64,000 nucleotides of DNA from Atopobiaceae bacterium (GCA_017545665.1 JAFWKQ010000115.1:1-64000); one strand, 5' to 3'; shown: positions 41,929 through 51,746, counted from the first letter of the stretch. Numbers and translations are program-made. The notes: generated by a model not told the origin, from the letters alone.

Positions 41929-43851
41929 TCAGACAATGGGGAGTATTCCCTTTGCCTGGTCCTTGCCGTATGTGCGCACGAACTCGTCCATGGGAAGGGG
42001 TCGCGAGAACAGGTACCCTTGCAGGAGGTCGGCCCCAATGCCGCGGAGGTCCTCGGCCATCTCCTCAGTTTCGATGCCCTCTGCCGTTATGGTGTAGCCA
42101 ATGTCCTTGAGTCCGCGCACAACCACGGGAATCAGGTTTCCCTTACCGCTGCTGTAGCTGCGCACGAGCGACATGTCCAACTTAATGTTGGCAAATGGAT
42201 AGTCCGAAAGGCGAACGAGGTTGGAATAGCCCGTTCCATAGTCGTCGAGAGAAAACTTAAAGCCCATGTTTTGCAGCTGAACGATTTGGTCCTTTACGAG
42301 GTCGTAGTCGATGATGCTCTGCTCGGTAACCTCAAGATGAATCACGTCTGGCGATACGCTATATTGCTCCAGGACGCTCCCAAATCGCTCGGCGATGTCG
42401 TGTTGGACGCACTGAAGAGGCGAGAGGTTGATGTTGATCCACTGCAATCCGAGCTCTTCAATATCGTGTGTGGCAATAAATGCGCAGACCTTGCTGAACA
42501 CCTGTGCGCCTAGCTCATCGATAAGCCCGACGTGCTCGGCAATGGGAATGAACAGCGTCGGCGAAACAACGCAACCGTGCTCGTCGCGTATGCGCGCCAA
42601 CGCCTCGGCCCCAACCAGCTTGCGGGAGTCGCTCTGCACTATTGGCTGCAGAAAGACCTCGACCTCGTTGCGTTCGAGCACGCCCTCGAGCGTTCTGAGC
42701 GTCGCAACCTGCTCATACACCTCACTGATGCTGAGGGTGTCCTTGCTCGAGTCGGACGCCATCGATATGTCGCGCTCAGCGCTCTCGAGCGAAAGCGTGA
42801 GGGTGTTGATGATTTTGTCTGCCGTGCTGAGACCCGAGCTTTCGTCGATGTTCACAAAGAGCACGCTGAGGTTGAGCGCGCTCTCCCCGGTTTCCCAGGG
42901 CTGTTGGAAGCGTTGGCGGATCTGAACGTGAACGTCCTCCCAGTCCACGTTGTCGTCTCCTGTCATTGCAAACTGACCGGATCCCATATAGAAGAGGACG
43001 TTTTTGGGAAAGGTATGCGTAATCCAGCTGCTGATGTCACCAACGGTATTGTCGATGCGTTCGCCACCAACAATGACTCGCTCTTGTTGGTAGTTCTTTA
43101 TAACCATGCCCATGAGGTGCATGCCGCCCTCCTCAAGGGCCTCGGAAAGCACGAGCCTGAGTCCGCGCTTGTTGTATGCGATTCGTCGCTGGTCGATAAA
43201 CAGATGGGGGTTCATAAACCCAAAGAAGATGATGGTAATGGCTATGGTGCAAAAGGTGTCCATTACCAGCACCTTGGGAAAGAGGAGCCGCATGCCATAT
43301 CCTGCCAGCAGCGCGGCGTTATAGGCAATAGCCACGTTTCGCTCGTAGGGGCGCAAGCCTTGGCCGCGGATTATGAGAGCGAGGATCGAAAGGCCAACGT
43401 AGAGGAACGAGCACACATAAAGCATGTTGTAGAGTGGCCCGCTGTGATACCCCGCGTCGTCGATGCTAAAGATCGCGCCCGTAAAAACGCTCGTCACACA
43501 AAGTGCCTGCGCCAGCCAAAAGGGAATGGAGAGGATGGCCTCAAGGCCACGTCGAGCCCCAGAGGCCACGTGCACCACCCGTAGGCAGAAGCGATAGAAG
43601 CAGTACGACCTGGCGAAGTAGAACATGAAGTAGAGACAGTTGGCCACATACAAAGCGATCTGGCTCACGCTTTGGTAGTTTTGGCATGCCAATGTGGAGA
43701 CGATGTCTGTAACCATGACGCACAGCTCGATTACCAGGAGAGCCTAGAAGGTCCTGTTTGCGCGTATAGGCAAATGAGGCTCGCTAAAGTAGAAGCCCAG
43801 TATGGTTAGCAGCAAAAGCGCACAGGGTGTCTGAAAGCTAAAATCCCACAT
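41929..43851 (-). pseudogene. Membrane EAL phosphodiesterase gene interrupted by an in-frame TAG
   Basis: From ATG 43,851, preceded by GGAGGGGG, the frame encodes 35 residues ending in RANRTF, then TAG (43,746-43,744). The same frame then continues without a break for 604 codons to 41,929. The downstream part has about six more membrane helices, a GGDEF-like domain degraded to GSGQF, and an EAL domain with all catalytic residues (EAL at 371 counting from Met 43,716, EVTEQ, DDYGTGYSN, IKLDM, AEGIETEE). The first internal ATG (43,716) has no ribosome site. Intact, it would hydrolyse c-di-GMP at the membrane. A TTG-to-TAG change is the simplest origin. Confidence 0.75.
41930..41958. repeat. GGGGA-tip hairpin unit overlapping the 3' end of the EAL gene
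   Basis: This is the same unit as at 38,680-38,708, differing at one base in the tip. It encodes the last residues (AKGILPIV) and stop of the EAL protein on the minus strand, so the repeat has become coding sequence. Confidence 0.75.
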
Positions 43852-44009
43852 AATCCCCCTCCTTTCCGCAAATATAATCATAGCATGATACTCGTGCGCA
43901 GAGGCAGGCTGCACTTTTATCTGCTCCATATGTGCGTATGGAGTACTTCTCGGTGAGCGTGCTAAAATCTGGGGCTGAACGTTTGTTTTTGTCGACGAAA
44001 GGTGGCCAT

Positions 44010-45329
44010 ATGGCCAAACCGATAGTAGCTGTGGTGGGACGGCCCAATGTGGGCAAGTCCACCTTGGTAAACCGTCTTGCGGAGCGACGGGAGGCCATCG
44101 TGCACGAGTCGCGAGGCGTCACGCGCGACCGCTCATATCACGAGACGGACTGGAACGGCCGTGAGTTCGTTCTGGTTGACACGGGCGGCATCGAGTCCAT
44201 CCACTCCAAGGACACCTTTGCTCCGCGCATCCGCGAGCAGGCCCTCATTGCCTGCGAGGAGGCGGACGCCATCGTGTTTGTGGTGGACGGAACGGTGGGG
44301 CTCACCGACGAGGACGAGGAGGTTGCCCGAGTCGTGCGGCGCTCGAAGAAGCCTGCCTTCCTCGTGGTGAACAAGATCGACGATCCCAGCCAGGAGCTGG
44401 CGACCTGGGACTTCTACTCGCTGGGAGTGGGGGAGCCACGCCCGATCTCCGCTGGTCACGGTCACGGTACGGGAGACCTCCTGGACGAGGTGGTGGCCGC
44501 GCTACCGCCCGAGCACGAGGGGGAGGACGCGCTTTACGAGGACGCCCTCAACGTGGCCATCATAGGCCGCCCGAACGTGGGCAAGTCCTCGCTCACCAAC
44601 AAGCTCGTGGGCAGCGACCGCTCCATCGTAAGCGATGTGGCCGGCACGACGCGCGACGCCGTGGACGTGGTGGTTTTGCGCAACGACAAGCGCTATCGCC
44701 TGGTGGACACGGCGGGCATGCGCAAGAAGTCTCAGGTCCACGAGGACGTGGAGTACTACAGCATGGTGCGCGGTCTTATGGCCATGGACAAGGCCGACGT
44801 GTGCCTGCTTGTAATTGACTCGTCGGTTGGCGTTACCGAGCAGGACCAAAAGCTTGCCGGCATGGCCATCGAGCGCGGGTGCGCATTGGTGATCTGCCTC
44901 AACAAGTGGGACCTCGTTACCACCGACCAGGCACGCGAGGACGTGGAGGCATCCCTGGCGCGGCGCATGCCGTTTGCCACCTGGGCGCCCCACATACGCA
45001 TTTCCGCACTTACGGGCCGTAGCTGCCTTCGTGTGCTCGACCACGCGAGCGTGGCCGCCGCAAACAGGGCGAGTCGCGTGCAGACCTCCAAGCTCAATGC
45101 GCTGCTTGAGGAGATTCGGGCGTCGGGTCATACGGTTACGCAGCGCAATCGCCGCCTCAAGCTCAACTATGCCACGCAGGCCAACACCTGCCCTCCCACG
45201 TTTACGTTCTTCTGCAATGCGCCAGATCTTGTTGACGACAACTTCCAGAGGTTCTTGGAGAATCGTCTTCGAGAGCGCCTGGAGCTTGCGGGAACTCCCA
45301 TACGTCTGAAGTTTCGTCGAAAGGACTAG
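44010..45329 (+). CDS. der: GTPase Der (ribosome assembly)
   Basis: This 439-residue protein has two tandem GTPase domains and a C-terminal KH-like domain, and is needed for 50S maturation. Both P-loops (GRPNVGKST near residue 8 and GRPNVGKSS at 186) and both DTxG motifs (VDTGGIES, VDTAGMRKKS) are intact, as are NKID and NKWD. The ATG at 44,010 follows GAAAGG; the frame is open upstream but lacks a better site. It starts a der-plsY-gpsA unit with 1-2 base gaps. Confidence 0.96.
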   Translation: MAKPIVAVVGRPNVGKSTLVNRLAERREAIVHESRGVTRDRSYHETDWNGREFVLVDTGGIESIHSKDTFAPRIREQALIACEEADAIVFVVDGTVGLTDEDEEVARVVRRSKKPAFLVVNKIDDPSQELATWDFYSLGVGEPRPISAGHGHGTGDLLDEVVAALPPEHEGEDALYEDALNVAIIGRPNVGKSSLTNKLVGSDRSIVSDVAGTTRDAVDVVVLRNDKRYRLVDTAGMRKKSQVHEDVEYYSMVRGLMAMDKADVCLLVIDSSVGVTEQDQKLAGMAIERGCALVICLNKWDLVTTDQAREDVEASLARRMPFATWAPHIRISALTGRSCLRVLDHASVAAANRASRVQTSKLNALLEEIRASGHTVTQRNRRLKLNYATQANTCPPTFTFFCNAPDLVDDNFQRFLENRLRERLELAGTPIRLKFRRKD

Positions 45330-45331
45330 AG

Positions 45332-46000
45332 ATGGATCCATTGGTCCTCCCAACCGCCATAGCGGCCATCATTTCGTTTCTTATTTGCGGCATACCGTTT
45401 GGGCTGCTCATCGCATCGGCCATGAACGGCGTGGACGTGCGCAAGACAGGTTCGGGCAACATTGGTATGACCAACGTCGCGCGTTCCGCCGGCGGCAAGG
45501 CCGCCGCCCTCACCTTCATATTGGATGTGGGCAAAGGCGCGGTGTGCGTGCTCGTTTCCAAGCTCGTCATTGCCAACCTGTGCCTTGCGGGCGACATGGA
45601 CATGCTCGCGCACAACACGGCGTTTGGCTGGGTTGGCACGGTTGTGTACGCCGCCTGCGTCTTTGGGCACATATTCAGCCCGTATTTGCACTTCCACGGT
45701 GGCAAGGGAATATCGGTGGGGTTGGGCGGAGGCCTCGCCGTGTACTGGCCCTTGGGCCTCAGCATGCTGGGCGTGTTCCTGGTGCTCACGATTCCCACGC
45801 GCTACGTGTCGCTGGGCTCCATTGCCGCCGCCGCAAGCCTACCGATCTTCGGCGTCGTGTATGGCGTGCAGTTCGCGGCGCTCATACCGCTGGTGCTCAT
45901 AGCGGTGGTGGTCATTTGGTCGCATCGCGAGAATATCGGGCGCCTCATGCGGGGAGAAGAGCGGCGCTTCTCGGTGGGCAAAGACAAAGGCGGGAAGTAA
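45332..46000 (+). CDS. plsY: Glycerol-3-phosphate acyltransferase PlsY
   Basis: This 222-residue membrane enzyme transfers an acyl group from acyl-phosphate to glycerol 3-phosphate, the first step of phospholipid synthesis. The three conserved motifs are visible: GIPFGLLIA, KTGSGNIGMTN and HIFSPYLHFHGGKG. Seven or so membrane segments are predicted. It lies between der and gpsA, which supplies its substrate. PlsX, which makes acyl-phosphate, is not in the window. Confidence 0.95.
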   Translation: MDPLVLPTAIAAIISFLICGIPFGLLIASAMNGVDVRKTGSGNIGMTNVARSAGGKAAALTFILDVGKGAVCVLVSKLVIANLCLAGDMDMLAHNTAFGWVGTVVYAACVFGHIFSPYLHFHGGKGISVGLGGGLAVYWPLGLSMLGVFLVLTIPTRYVSLGSIAAAASLPIFGVVYGVQFAALIPLVLIAVVVIWSHRENIGRLMRGEERRFSVGKDKGGK

Positions 46001-46001
46001 C

Positions 46002-47039
46002 GTGGGTACAGAAGAGCGCTCCTTGGTTGCCAAGCGCGTCTGCGTGATTGGCTCCGGCTCGTGGGGAACGGCCGTAACCTCGCTTGTTGCGCCGCGTTGC
46101 GAGCGCATCGCGCTATGGTGCCATGAGGAGAATGTGGCCAAGGGCATAAACGAGACCGGCCATAACCCCGGGCAGCTGCCTGATTTCAAGATTTCTTCCA
46201 AGGTGTGGGCCACGACCTCGCTTTCCGACGCCGTGCGCGATGCTGAGGCCATATTGTTGGTGGTTCCCTCTGCCTTCTTGCGCAACACCTGCGCGCAGCT
46301 GGCACCATTTGTTGCGCCAGACGTGCCGGTTCTCGTCCTTACCAAGGGCGTGGAGCGAGGCACGGGCTGCCTTATGGCCGATGTGGCGGCGCAGGAGCTT
46401 GGGGTGCCTGAGCGCATAGCAGTGCTCAGCGGACCCAACCATGCCGAGGAGATAAGCCAGGGAACCATATCGGCCGCGGTGGTGGCGGCGCCTCAGGCAG
46501 GCGTGGCGCGCTTTTTCCAGCGGCTTCTGGTGTGCCCTGCCTTTAGGGTGTACGTTACCGATGACGTTGCAGGCGTGGAGGTGTGTGCCGCCGAGAAGAA
46601 CGTCATTGCCATTGCCTGCGGCATTGCCGTGGCGCTGGGAGCGGGCGACAACACGCTTGCGGCGCTTATGACGCGTGGCCTTGCCGAGATAAGTCGCATC
46701 GCCACGGCGATTGGCGCGGACCCGCTTACCTGCATGGGCTTGGCGGGCATGGGCGACCTGGTTGTTACCTGCACCTCTCGGCACTCTCGCAACCGAACCT
46801 TTGGCGAGGCGTTTGTGGGAGGGGAGTCGCTTGCCGACTACCAACGTCGTACCGGCATGGTGGTGGAAGGCGCCGAGGCGGCGGCGAGCATATTGGAGCT
46901 GGCACGGGCACATGACGTGCAGGTGCCCATTACGCAGGCCGTGCACGATCTGCTGTATTCCAACATGCCCCTGAGCCAGGCCATCGACGCGCTCTTGGGT
47001 CGCAGTCCCAACCAGGAGTTTTACGGCGTCGACCGCTAG
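46002..47039 (+). CDS. gpsA: Glycerol-3-phosphate dehydrogenase [NAD(P)+]
   Basis: This 345-residue cytoplasmic enzyme reduces dihydroxyacetone phosphate to glycerol 3-phosphate for lipid synthesis. The nucleotide-binding GSGSWGTAV loop, the SGPNHAEEI motif (commonly SGPSFAxE) and the catalytic Lys in AAEKNVIAIA are present. GTG 46,002 starts one base after plsY. The product feeds PlsY directly. A perfect hairpin follows at 47,042 and closes the unit. Confidence 0.94.
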   Translation: MGTEERSLVAKRVCVIGSGSWGTAVTSLVAPRCERIALWCHEENVAKGINETGHNPGQLPDFKISSKVWATTSLSDAVRDAEAILLVVPSAFLRNTCAQLAPFVAPDVPVLVLTKGVERGTGCLMADVAAQELGVPERIAVLSGPNHAEEISQGTISAAVVAAPQAGVARFFQRLLVCPAFRVYVTDDVAGVEVCAAEKNVIAIACGIAVALGAGDNTLAALMTRGLAEISRIATAIGADPLTCMGLAGMGDLVVTCTSRHSRNRTFGEAFVGGESLADYQRRTGMVVEGAEAAASILELARAHDVQVPITQAVHDLLYSNMPLSQAIDALLGRSPNQEFYGVDR

Positions 47040-47041
47040 GT

Positions 47042-47070
47042 GGGACAAAGGGGACAGTCCCCTTTGTCCC
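47042..47070. repeat. Perfect hairpin with GGGGACAGTCCCC tip after gpsA
   Basis: GGGACAAAGGGGA pairs with TCCCCTTTGTCCC around CAG. There is no U-tract. It belongs to the dispersed GGGGAC-tip family. Confidence 0.8.
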
Positions 47071-47139
47071 GCTTTTGGGGAATGGACAAAACCAAATGAT
47101 AGAATCGTTGCAAGAATCGCATACGAACGGGAGCAACAC

Positions 47140-47820
47140 ATGGCAACTAAGGTTCGAATAGCGCCCTCGATCTTGTCTGCAGACTTCCTCCATTTGGGGG
47201 ACGAGCTCGAAAGCGTGAGCAATGCCGACTACATCCACTACGACGTCATGGACGGCGACTACGTGCCCAACATATCGTTTGGCCCCGGCATTTTGCGTGC
47301 GGTGAAGCGTGGAACGGATTTGCCCGTTGACGTGCATATGATGGTGAGCAATCCCGACGAGACATTTCGTGACTATCTGGACGCCGGGGCAGACATCCTC
47401 ACCTTCCACCTGGAGACGGCCAAGCACGCCCATCGCATGGTGGACGAGATTCACAAGCAGGGCAGGCTTGCGTCGGTGGCGATAAACCCCGGCACGGCCG
47501 TCTGGGCCCTCGATGCCATCATTGACTGCTTGGATATGGTGCTCATCATGTCGGTGAACCCAGGCTTTTCGGGTCAGAAGTTCATTGAACATACCTACAC
47601 ACAGCTGAGAAAGCTCACCGAACTCTGCAAAAGCCATTCCGTTCGACCGCTCGTGGAAGTAGACGGAGGCGTGTCTGCGGCCAATGCCGCGCAGGTGGTG
47701 GCGACGGGTGCCGACGTGCTGGTGGGCGGAAGCGCCGTCTTCGATGCGGACGACCATGCAAAGGCCGTTGACGACATGCGCCAAGCGGGCATGCGGGGCT
47801 TGGAGATGAGAGGCCAGTGA
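47140..47820 (+). CDS. rpe: Ribulose-phosphate 3-epimerase
   Basis: This 226-residue TIM-barrel enzyme interconverts ribulose 5-phosphate and xylulose 5-phosphate in the pentose phosphate pathway. APSILSADF, the metal-binding HYDVMDG and DVHMMV segments, SVNPGFSGQKF and VDGGV are all present. A weak TTGGGG/TAGAAT pair lies at 47,075-47,104. The stop overlaps the desulfurase start (GTGA), so the two are coupled. Confidence 0.95.
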   Translation: MATKVRIAPSILSADFLHLGDELESVSNADYIHYDVMDGDYVPNISFGPGILRAVKRGTDLPVDVHMMVSNPDETFRDYLDAGADILTFHLETAKHAHRMVDEIHKQGRLASVAINPGTAVWALDAIIDCLDMVLIMSVNPGFSGQKFIEHTYTQLRKLTELCKSHSVRPLVEVDGGVSAANAAQVVATGADVLVGGSAVFDADDHAKAVDDMRQAGMRGLEMRGQ

Positions 47821-48995
47821 CAACGTTCAGGAGGGCTCGCGTGTATTTGGACTACGCGGCTTCGGCTCCCATGCGCCCAGAGGCAATAGAGGCCGAGCAC
47901 GCCTATGAGCTAGCACCCTATGCGGGAGCAAACCCCAACTCGCTGCATTCGGCCGGACGGGAGGCGGCCCGTGCCCTAGACGGGGCTCGACGAGATTTGG
48001 CGCGCCTTCTGGGAGGTCGCTTTAGGCCTGCCGACATTGTGTTTACCTCGGGTGGCACCGAGAACAACAACCTTGCGATTGTGGGCATGGCGCAGGGAGC
48101 GCGCGCCAAGGATCGAAAGAGGAAGCGCGTGCTTTTGTCGGCCATCGAACACGATTCGGGCCTGGACGTGGCACCGCACCTTCGTGACTTGGGCTTTGAG
48201 GTGGAACTGCTCCAACCATCGCGCCAAGGGGTGGTGGTGCCTGAGGTGTTGGAAGAGTCGCTTGGGAGCGACGTTGCCTTGGTGTCGGTGATGGCCGCAA
48301 ACAACGAGACGGGTGTCTTGCAGCCGATTGCAGAACTCTCCCAATTGGCCAAATCGTCGGGAGCGTCGTTCTACACCGATGCCGCCCAGGGCTTTGGCAA
48401 GGTGCCGCTTGACGTGAGCCATTGTGATGCGGTGGGGATCGTGGGCCACAAGATCGGTGCTCCGGTTGGCACTGGGGCGTTGGCCATACGTGGTGGCGTG
48501 CCGATGCGTCCCCAGACCTTTGGCGGCGGACAAGAGCGCGGCATTCGCCCTGGCACCCAAGACGTTCGTGGCGCCCTGGCCCTGTGCGCAGCTGCCAAGG
48601 CGAGCTATGCGAACCTCGCGCAAAAAAGAGCAGCGGTGGCGGCTCGGGCGGAGCGGCTGTACCGGTGCATCTGTGCGGAGGACACGCATATTTTGCCAAC
48701 CACCACTACGAGCGTGGGGGAGGACCGTCTGCCGGGCATGGTAAGCGTGCTGGTTCCCGGTGCGGATTCGGAGTCGCTCGTTCTGCGGTTGGATGCGATG
48801 GGCTTCGAGGTGAGCGCCGCATCGGCATGTGCGAGCGGCTCTTTGGACGCAAGCCACGTTCTTACGGCGATGGGGATTCCGCGCGACCAAGCGTTGGGCT
48901 CCCTGCGCGTGTCGTTTGACGAGCGCGTTTCTGAGCACGACCTTGACGCCTTTGCGGATGCGCTGCTTGCCGTTGTTTCCGACCTTACGGCATGA
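47817..48995 (+). CDS. Cysteine desulfurase (IscS/NifS family)
   Basis: This 392-residue PLP enzyme takes sulfur from cysteine for iron-sulfur clusters or tRNA thiolation. The PLP lysine Lys212 (GHKIGAP) and the catalytic Cys338 in ASACASGS are intact. TSGGTENNNLA and the GTQDV segment are typical of class I enzymes. No IscU, IscR or mnmA lies beside it, so the acceptor is unclear. It could supply the iron-sulfur MEP enzymes in this window, but that is inference. Confidence 0.93.
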   Translation: MTTFRRARVYLDYAASAPMRPEAIEAEHAYELAPYAGANPNSLHSAGREAARALDGARRDLARLLGGRFRPADIVFTSGGTENNNLAIVGMAQGARAKDRKRKRVLLSAIEHDSGLDVAPHLRDLGFEVELLQPSRQGVVVPEVLEESLGSDVALVSVMAANNETGVLQPIAELSQLAKSSGASFYTDAAQGFGKVPLDVSHCDAVGIVGHKIGAPVGTGALAIRGGVPMRPQTFGGGQERGIRPGTQDVRGALALCAAAKASYANLAQKRAAVAARAERLYRCICAEDTHILPTTTTSVGEDRLPGMVSVLVPGADSESLVLRLDAMGFEVSAASACASGSLDASHVLTAMGIPRDQALGSLRVSFDERVSEHDLDAFADALLAVVSDLTA

Positions 48996-49216
48996 GCAAG
49001 GGTCGGCAACGCCTGAACCCGTGGCCCAATCTAGCAATAATTACTGCAATAGATATAAATTAAATATCACCTTACTATATTGTATAAAAACGATTAGAAT
49101 ATCTTACGCGGAAAGAGAGGCAAGGAACCCTCTCTCCGCAGCAGACTCAAGATAGTATTACATCTGAGCTGCCTGTCCGCTATATCGTGACGACTGTAAA
49201 CAGAAAGAGGACTCCT

Positions 49217-51580
49217 ATGGGAACCGCAAGTATCTACGATGTGATGACTTCCAGGCGGGAGGTAAATGCGAACCAAAGGGCTTGGAAGTACATTCGGGAC
49301 CTGAACGAAGTGACGGCTGGCGATCTGAACAAGACGGCCATCATCGACGGTAACAAAGAATACACCTATGGCCAAATGTTTAGAGAATGGGAGCGCCACG
49401 CCTCGGTCTTTTCCGCTCTGGGCATGACGGAGAAGGAGCATGCTCGGGTTGGCATCCTGGGCTCTCCCAGCGCTGAGACCATCTTCGCGTTTTACGGCCT
49501 CAATATGGTGGGCGCAGAGATTTCGTTGGTGTCGTCGTGGACGGCGTTCAATTTCACTCGCGTCAAAGACTCCATCGTCATGGAGAAGCTGACGGATATT
49601 ATCCTCACCGACGATTTGGTTCAGCAGGATCTCGTTCGGGAGCTCTTGCTTAACCGGAAGGAGCTGGGGCTTCGTCATGTGATTATCCTGCATGTGCCCA
49701 TTGCAGGCCCCGCCACCATCCCCATGCTGACGGCGGCTCAGGAGGCCAAATACGCTCTCGTGAAGACGCTCTATCATCCTATCTGCATGGAGACCCTGCT
49801 GGCGGCATATGGCAACCATCCGGTCCATTACGCTTCCCAGGAGCTCAGCCAAACCGCATTCATCCTTCATACCTCCGGCACCACGAGCGGAGTGGGAACG
49901 CCCGTGCCTCTGTCGGACAGCGCGTTGAACGAGGCAGTGGCGAGGTTCTTGATGGTGAAGGATCTCTCGCTGCCCGAGCATCTGGTGACCTCCATGATAG
50001 TGGATCTTAGCAACTCCTACGGCATCATCACCCAGGTTCATTTGCCCTTCGCCGTGGGCGGGACGGTGGCCGTCGTGCCGTTTGGCATGCTGAATCCTTG
50101 GTTCTACAAGGCCGTCTCGGCCTATCGCATCTCGTTCCTGTTTACCATCAACTCCATGTTCGAGCGTTGGATGAGACTGCCCGAGGACACGGTATTCGAC
50201 TTCTCCAGCCTGAAGTTCGTGGCCCTTGGTGGCGCGGCGGTATCGGCGGCGGAAAAGAGGCGCTACCACGAATTCATCGAGGCCCACGGTGGCAAGGACG
50301 TGACGATCCTGAACGGCTACGGCCTGTCGGAGCTTGGCGCCGCCTGCTGTCTGTCCTCGCCGGATCTGGATGACGAAGCCATCGGCTATCCGATGCCGGG
50401 GATTGACGTCCGGCTCTGCGATGACGAGACCGGCAGCTTCTTCTCCCCCGAGGGCGAGACCAGCGAAGGCGTGCTCTACTTGAGCAGCAAGTCAATGGCC
50501 ACGCCGACGCTGGACGGCGAGGAAGTCATCAAAGTGCAGATGATCGACCAAAAGCCCTATGTATGCACCAACGATTTTGTACGTGTGGATGAGGACGGAA
50601 AGATCACCTATCTGGGCCGTGCCAACCGCTTCTTCCTGCGTGAAGAGGGAAGGAAATACGAATCCGGAAGGGTGGAGGCGGAGTTCTCCCGCCTGGCATC
50701 CATCGAGAACTGCGGTATCGTGCCTGTATACCACAAGCAGAGTCATGAAAGCGTCCCCATGCTGTGCGTCAAGACCTTGGACGATGCGGGCGACCCCAAG
50801 GACGTCATCGTCCAGGCGCTTAAGCAGGTGTTCATCGACGATAAGACCCTGCCGGAGGAATACGTTCCCCTTCAAGTGATGCTGGCGGAGAAGCTTCCCC
50901 TGAACGCCAACGGGAAGGTCGACTTGTTCCAGCTCAACAGGGGCATGGTCGATGGCGAAAAGTACTCGGTGGAGCCCGTTTACGAAAACGACCAGCTGAC
51001 CGATTTCGAGCTGGCCCCCGTCGAGGAAGGACCTTCGGATATCGTCCAGATGGCTATTGACGAGATATCCGACGGCATGAGAGAGAGCATGTCCACAAAC
51101 AAGTTTATGGAAATACTGAGGAAGGAATCCCCGTCCATGAGCGACATCAGCGAAGCGTTGGTTGGGAATCTGGATTCCATGAACCAGATGTACCAGCAGT
51201 CAATGAGAAATACGTTCAGTATGATGGGTCAGACATTCCCCTGGTTCAGCCAGTTCACGCCTCCTCAGACGCCCGAAATGGTCAGCATAAGGGAAATGAT
51301 GTCCGATGCCGAGGCAGTGATGCCCGACATGCAAACAATAGCGCAGGACATGCAGGAGATGATGGCGAACGCTCCGTCCATGATGAGGGGCATGGCACAG
51401 GCCATGCTGCCGATGTTCCACCAGCAGCACGTCCAGATGCTGTCCAACATGGGCAAGATGAATCAGATTGCGTTCGATGCGACGAAGCGCCTCCACGAGC
51501 AGAACGGCGAGATTGTCAAGGAGTGGTTCGCCATGGCCATGAAGATGACCGGCGCAGAGCCCAATGGGGCGAAGGAGTAG
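49217..51580 (+). CDS. AMP-binding (acyl-CoA synthetase-like) enzyme with a Met-rich helical tail
   Basis: This 787-residue protein starts as an ANL-superfamily adenylating enzyme (about 25-590). The P-loop is unusual (TSGTTSGVGTPVPLS; the common form is TSGTTGxPKG and lacks no lysine), while YGLSE (A5 motif) and LPLNANGKVD with the C-domain catalytic lysine are conserved. Residues about 620-787 form an extra region very rich in Met, Gln and Phe, predicted helical, ending in a segment reminiscent of phasins. No acyl-carrier domain is seen. The upstream 220 bases are AT-rich. The substrate is unknown. The ATG at 49,217 follows AGAGGA. Confidence 0.8.
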   Translation: MGTASIYDVMTSRREVNANQRAWKYIRDLNEVTAGDLNKTAIIDGNKEYTYGQMFREWERHASVFSALGMTEKEHARVGILGSPSAETIFAFYGLNMVGAEISLVSSWTAFNFTRVKDSIVMEKLTDIILTDDLVQQDLVRELLLNRKELGLRHVIILHVPIAGPATIPMLTAAQEAKYALVKTLYHPICMETLLAAYGNHPVHYASQELSQTAFILHTSGTTSGVGTPVPLSDSALNEAVARFLMVKDLSLPEHLVTSMIVDLSNSYGIITQVHLPFAVGGTVAVVPFGMLNPWFYKAVSAYRISFLFTINSMFERWMRLPEDTVFDFSSLKFVALGGAAVSAAEKRRYHEFIEAHGGKDVTILNGYGLSELGAACCLSSPDLDDEAIGYPMPGIDVRLCDDETGSFFSPEGETSEGVLYLSSKSMATPTLDGEEVIKVQMIDQKPYVCTNDFVRVDEDGKITYLGRANRFFLREEGRKYESGRVEAEFSRLASIENCGIVPVYHKQSHESVPMLCVKTLDDAGDPKDVIVQALKQVFIDDKTLPEEYVPLQVMLAEKLPLNANGKVDLFQLNRGMVDGEKYSVEPVYENDQLTDFELAPVEEGPSDIVQMAIDEISDGMRESMSTNKFMEILRKESPSMSDISEALVGNLDSMNQMYQQSMRNTFSMMGQTFPWFSQFTPPQTPEMVSIREMMSDAEAVMPDMQTIAQDMQEMMANAPSMMRGMAQAMLPMFHQQHVQMLSNMGKMNQIAFDATKRLHEQNGEIVKEWFAMAMKMTGAEPNGAKE

Positions 51581-51648
51581 AAGGCCAAACTCAACGAGAC
51601 TGAGGCAGCAGGACAATCGTCAATCAACCTGACTTTCCTCACCGTATA

Positions 51649-51686
51649 CGGGGGCGCGAAGCTACTGGAGTTTTTTCGCGCCCCCG
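51649..51686. terminator. Perfect 12-bp hairpin after the AMP-binding gene
   Basis: CGGGGGCGCGAA (51,649-51,660) pairs perfectly with TTCGCGCCCCCG (51,675-51,686). The T-run lies in the loop rather than after the stem on the plus strand, so it may not be a standard intrinsic terminator. Confidence 0.5.
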
Positions 51687-51746
51687 CTCTTCCAGAGCGA
51701 CGCTAACGTGTAACATATAAGAGCAAACTGCCGCCTGGAGGTAGCC

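Noticed and set aside
43744-43746. TAG read as pyrrolysine
   Set aside because: TAG serves as an ordinary stop for several genes here, no pyl genes are visible, and the position lies in a membrane helix, not an active site.
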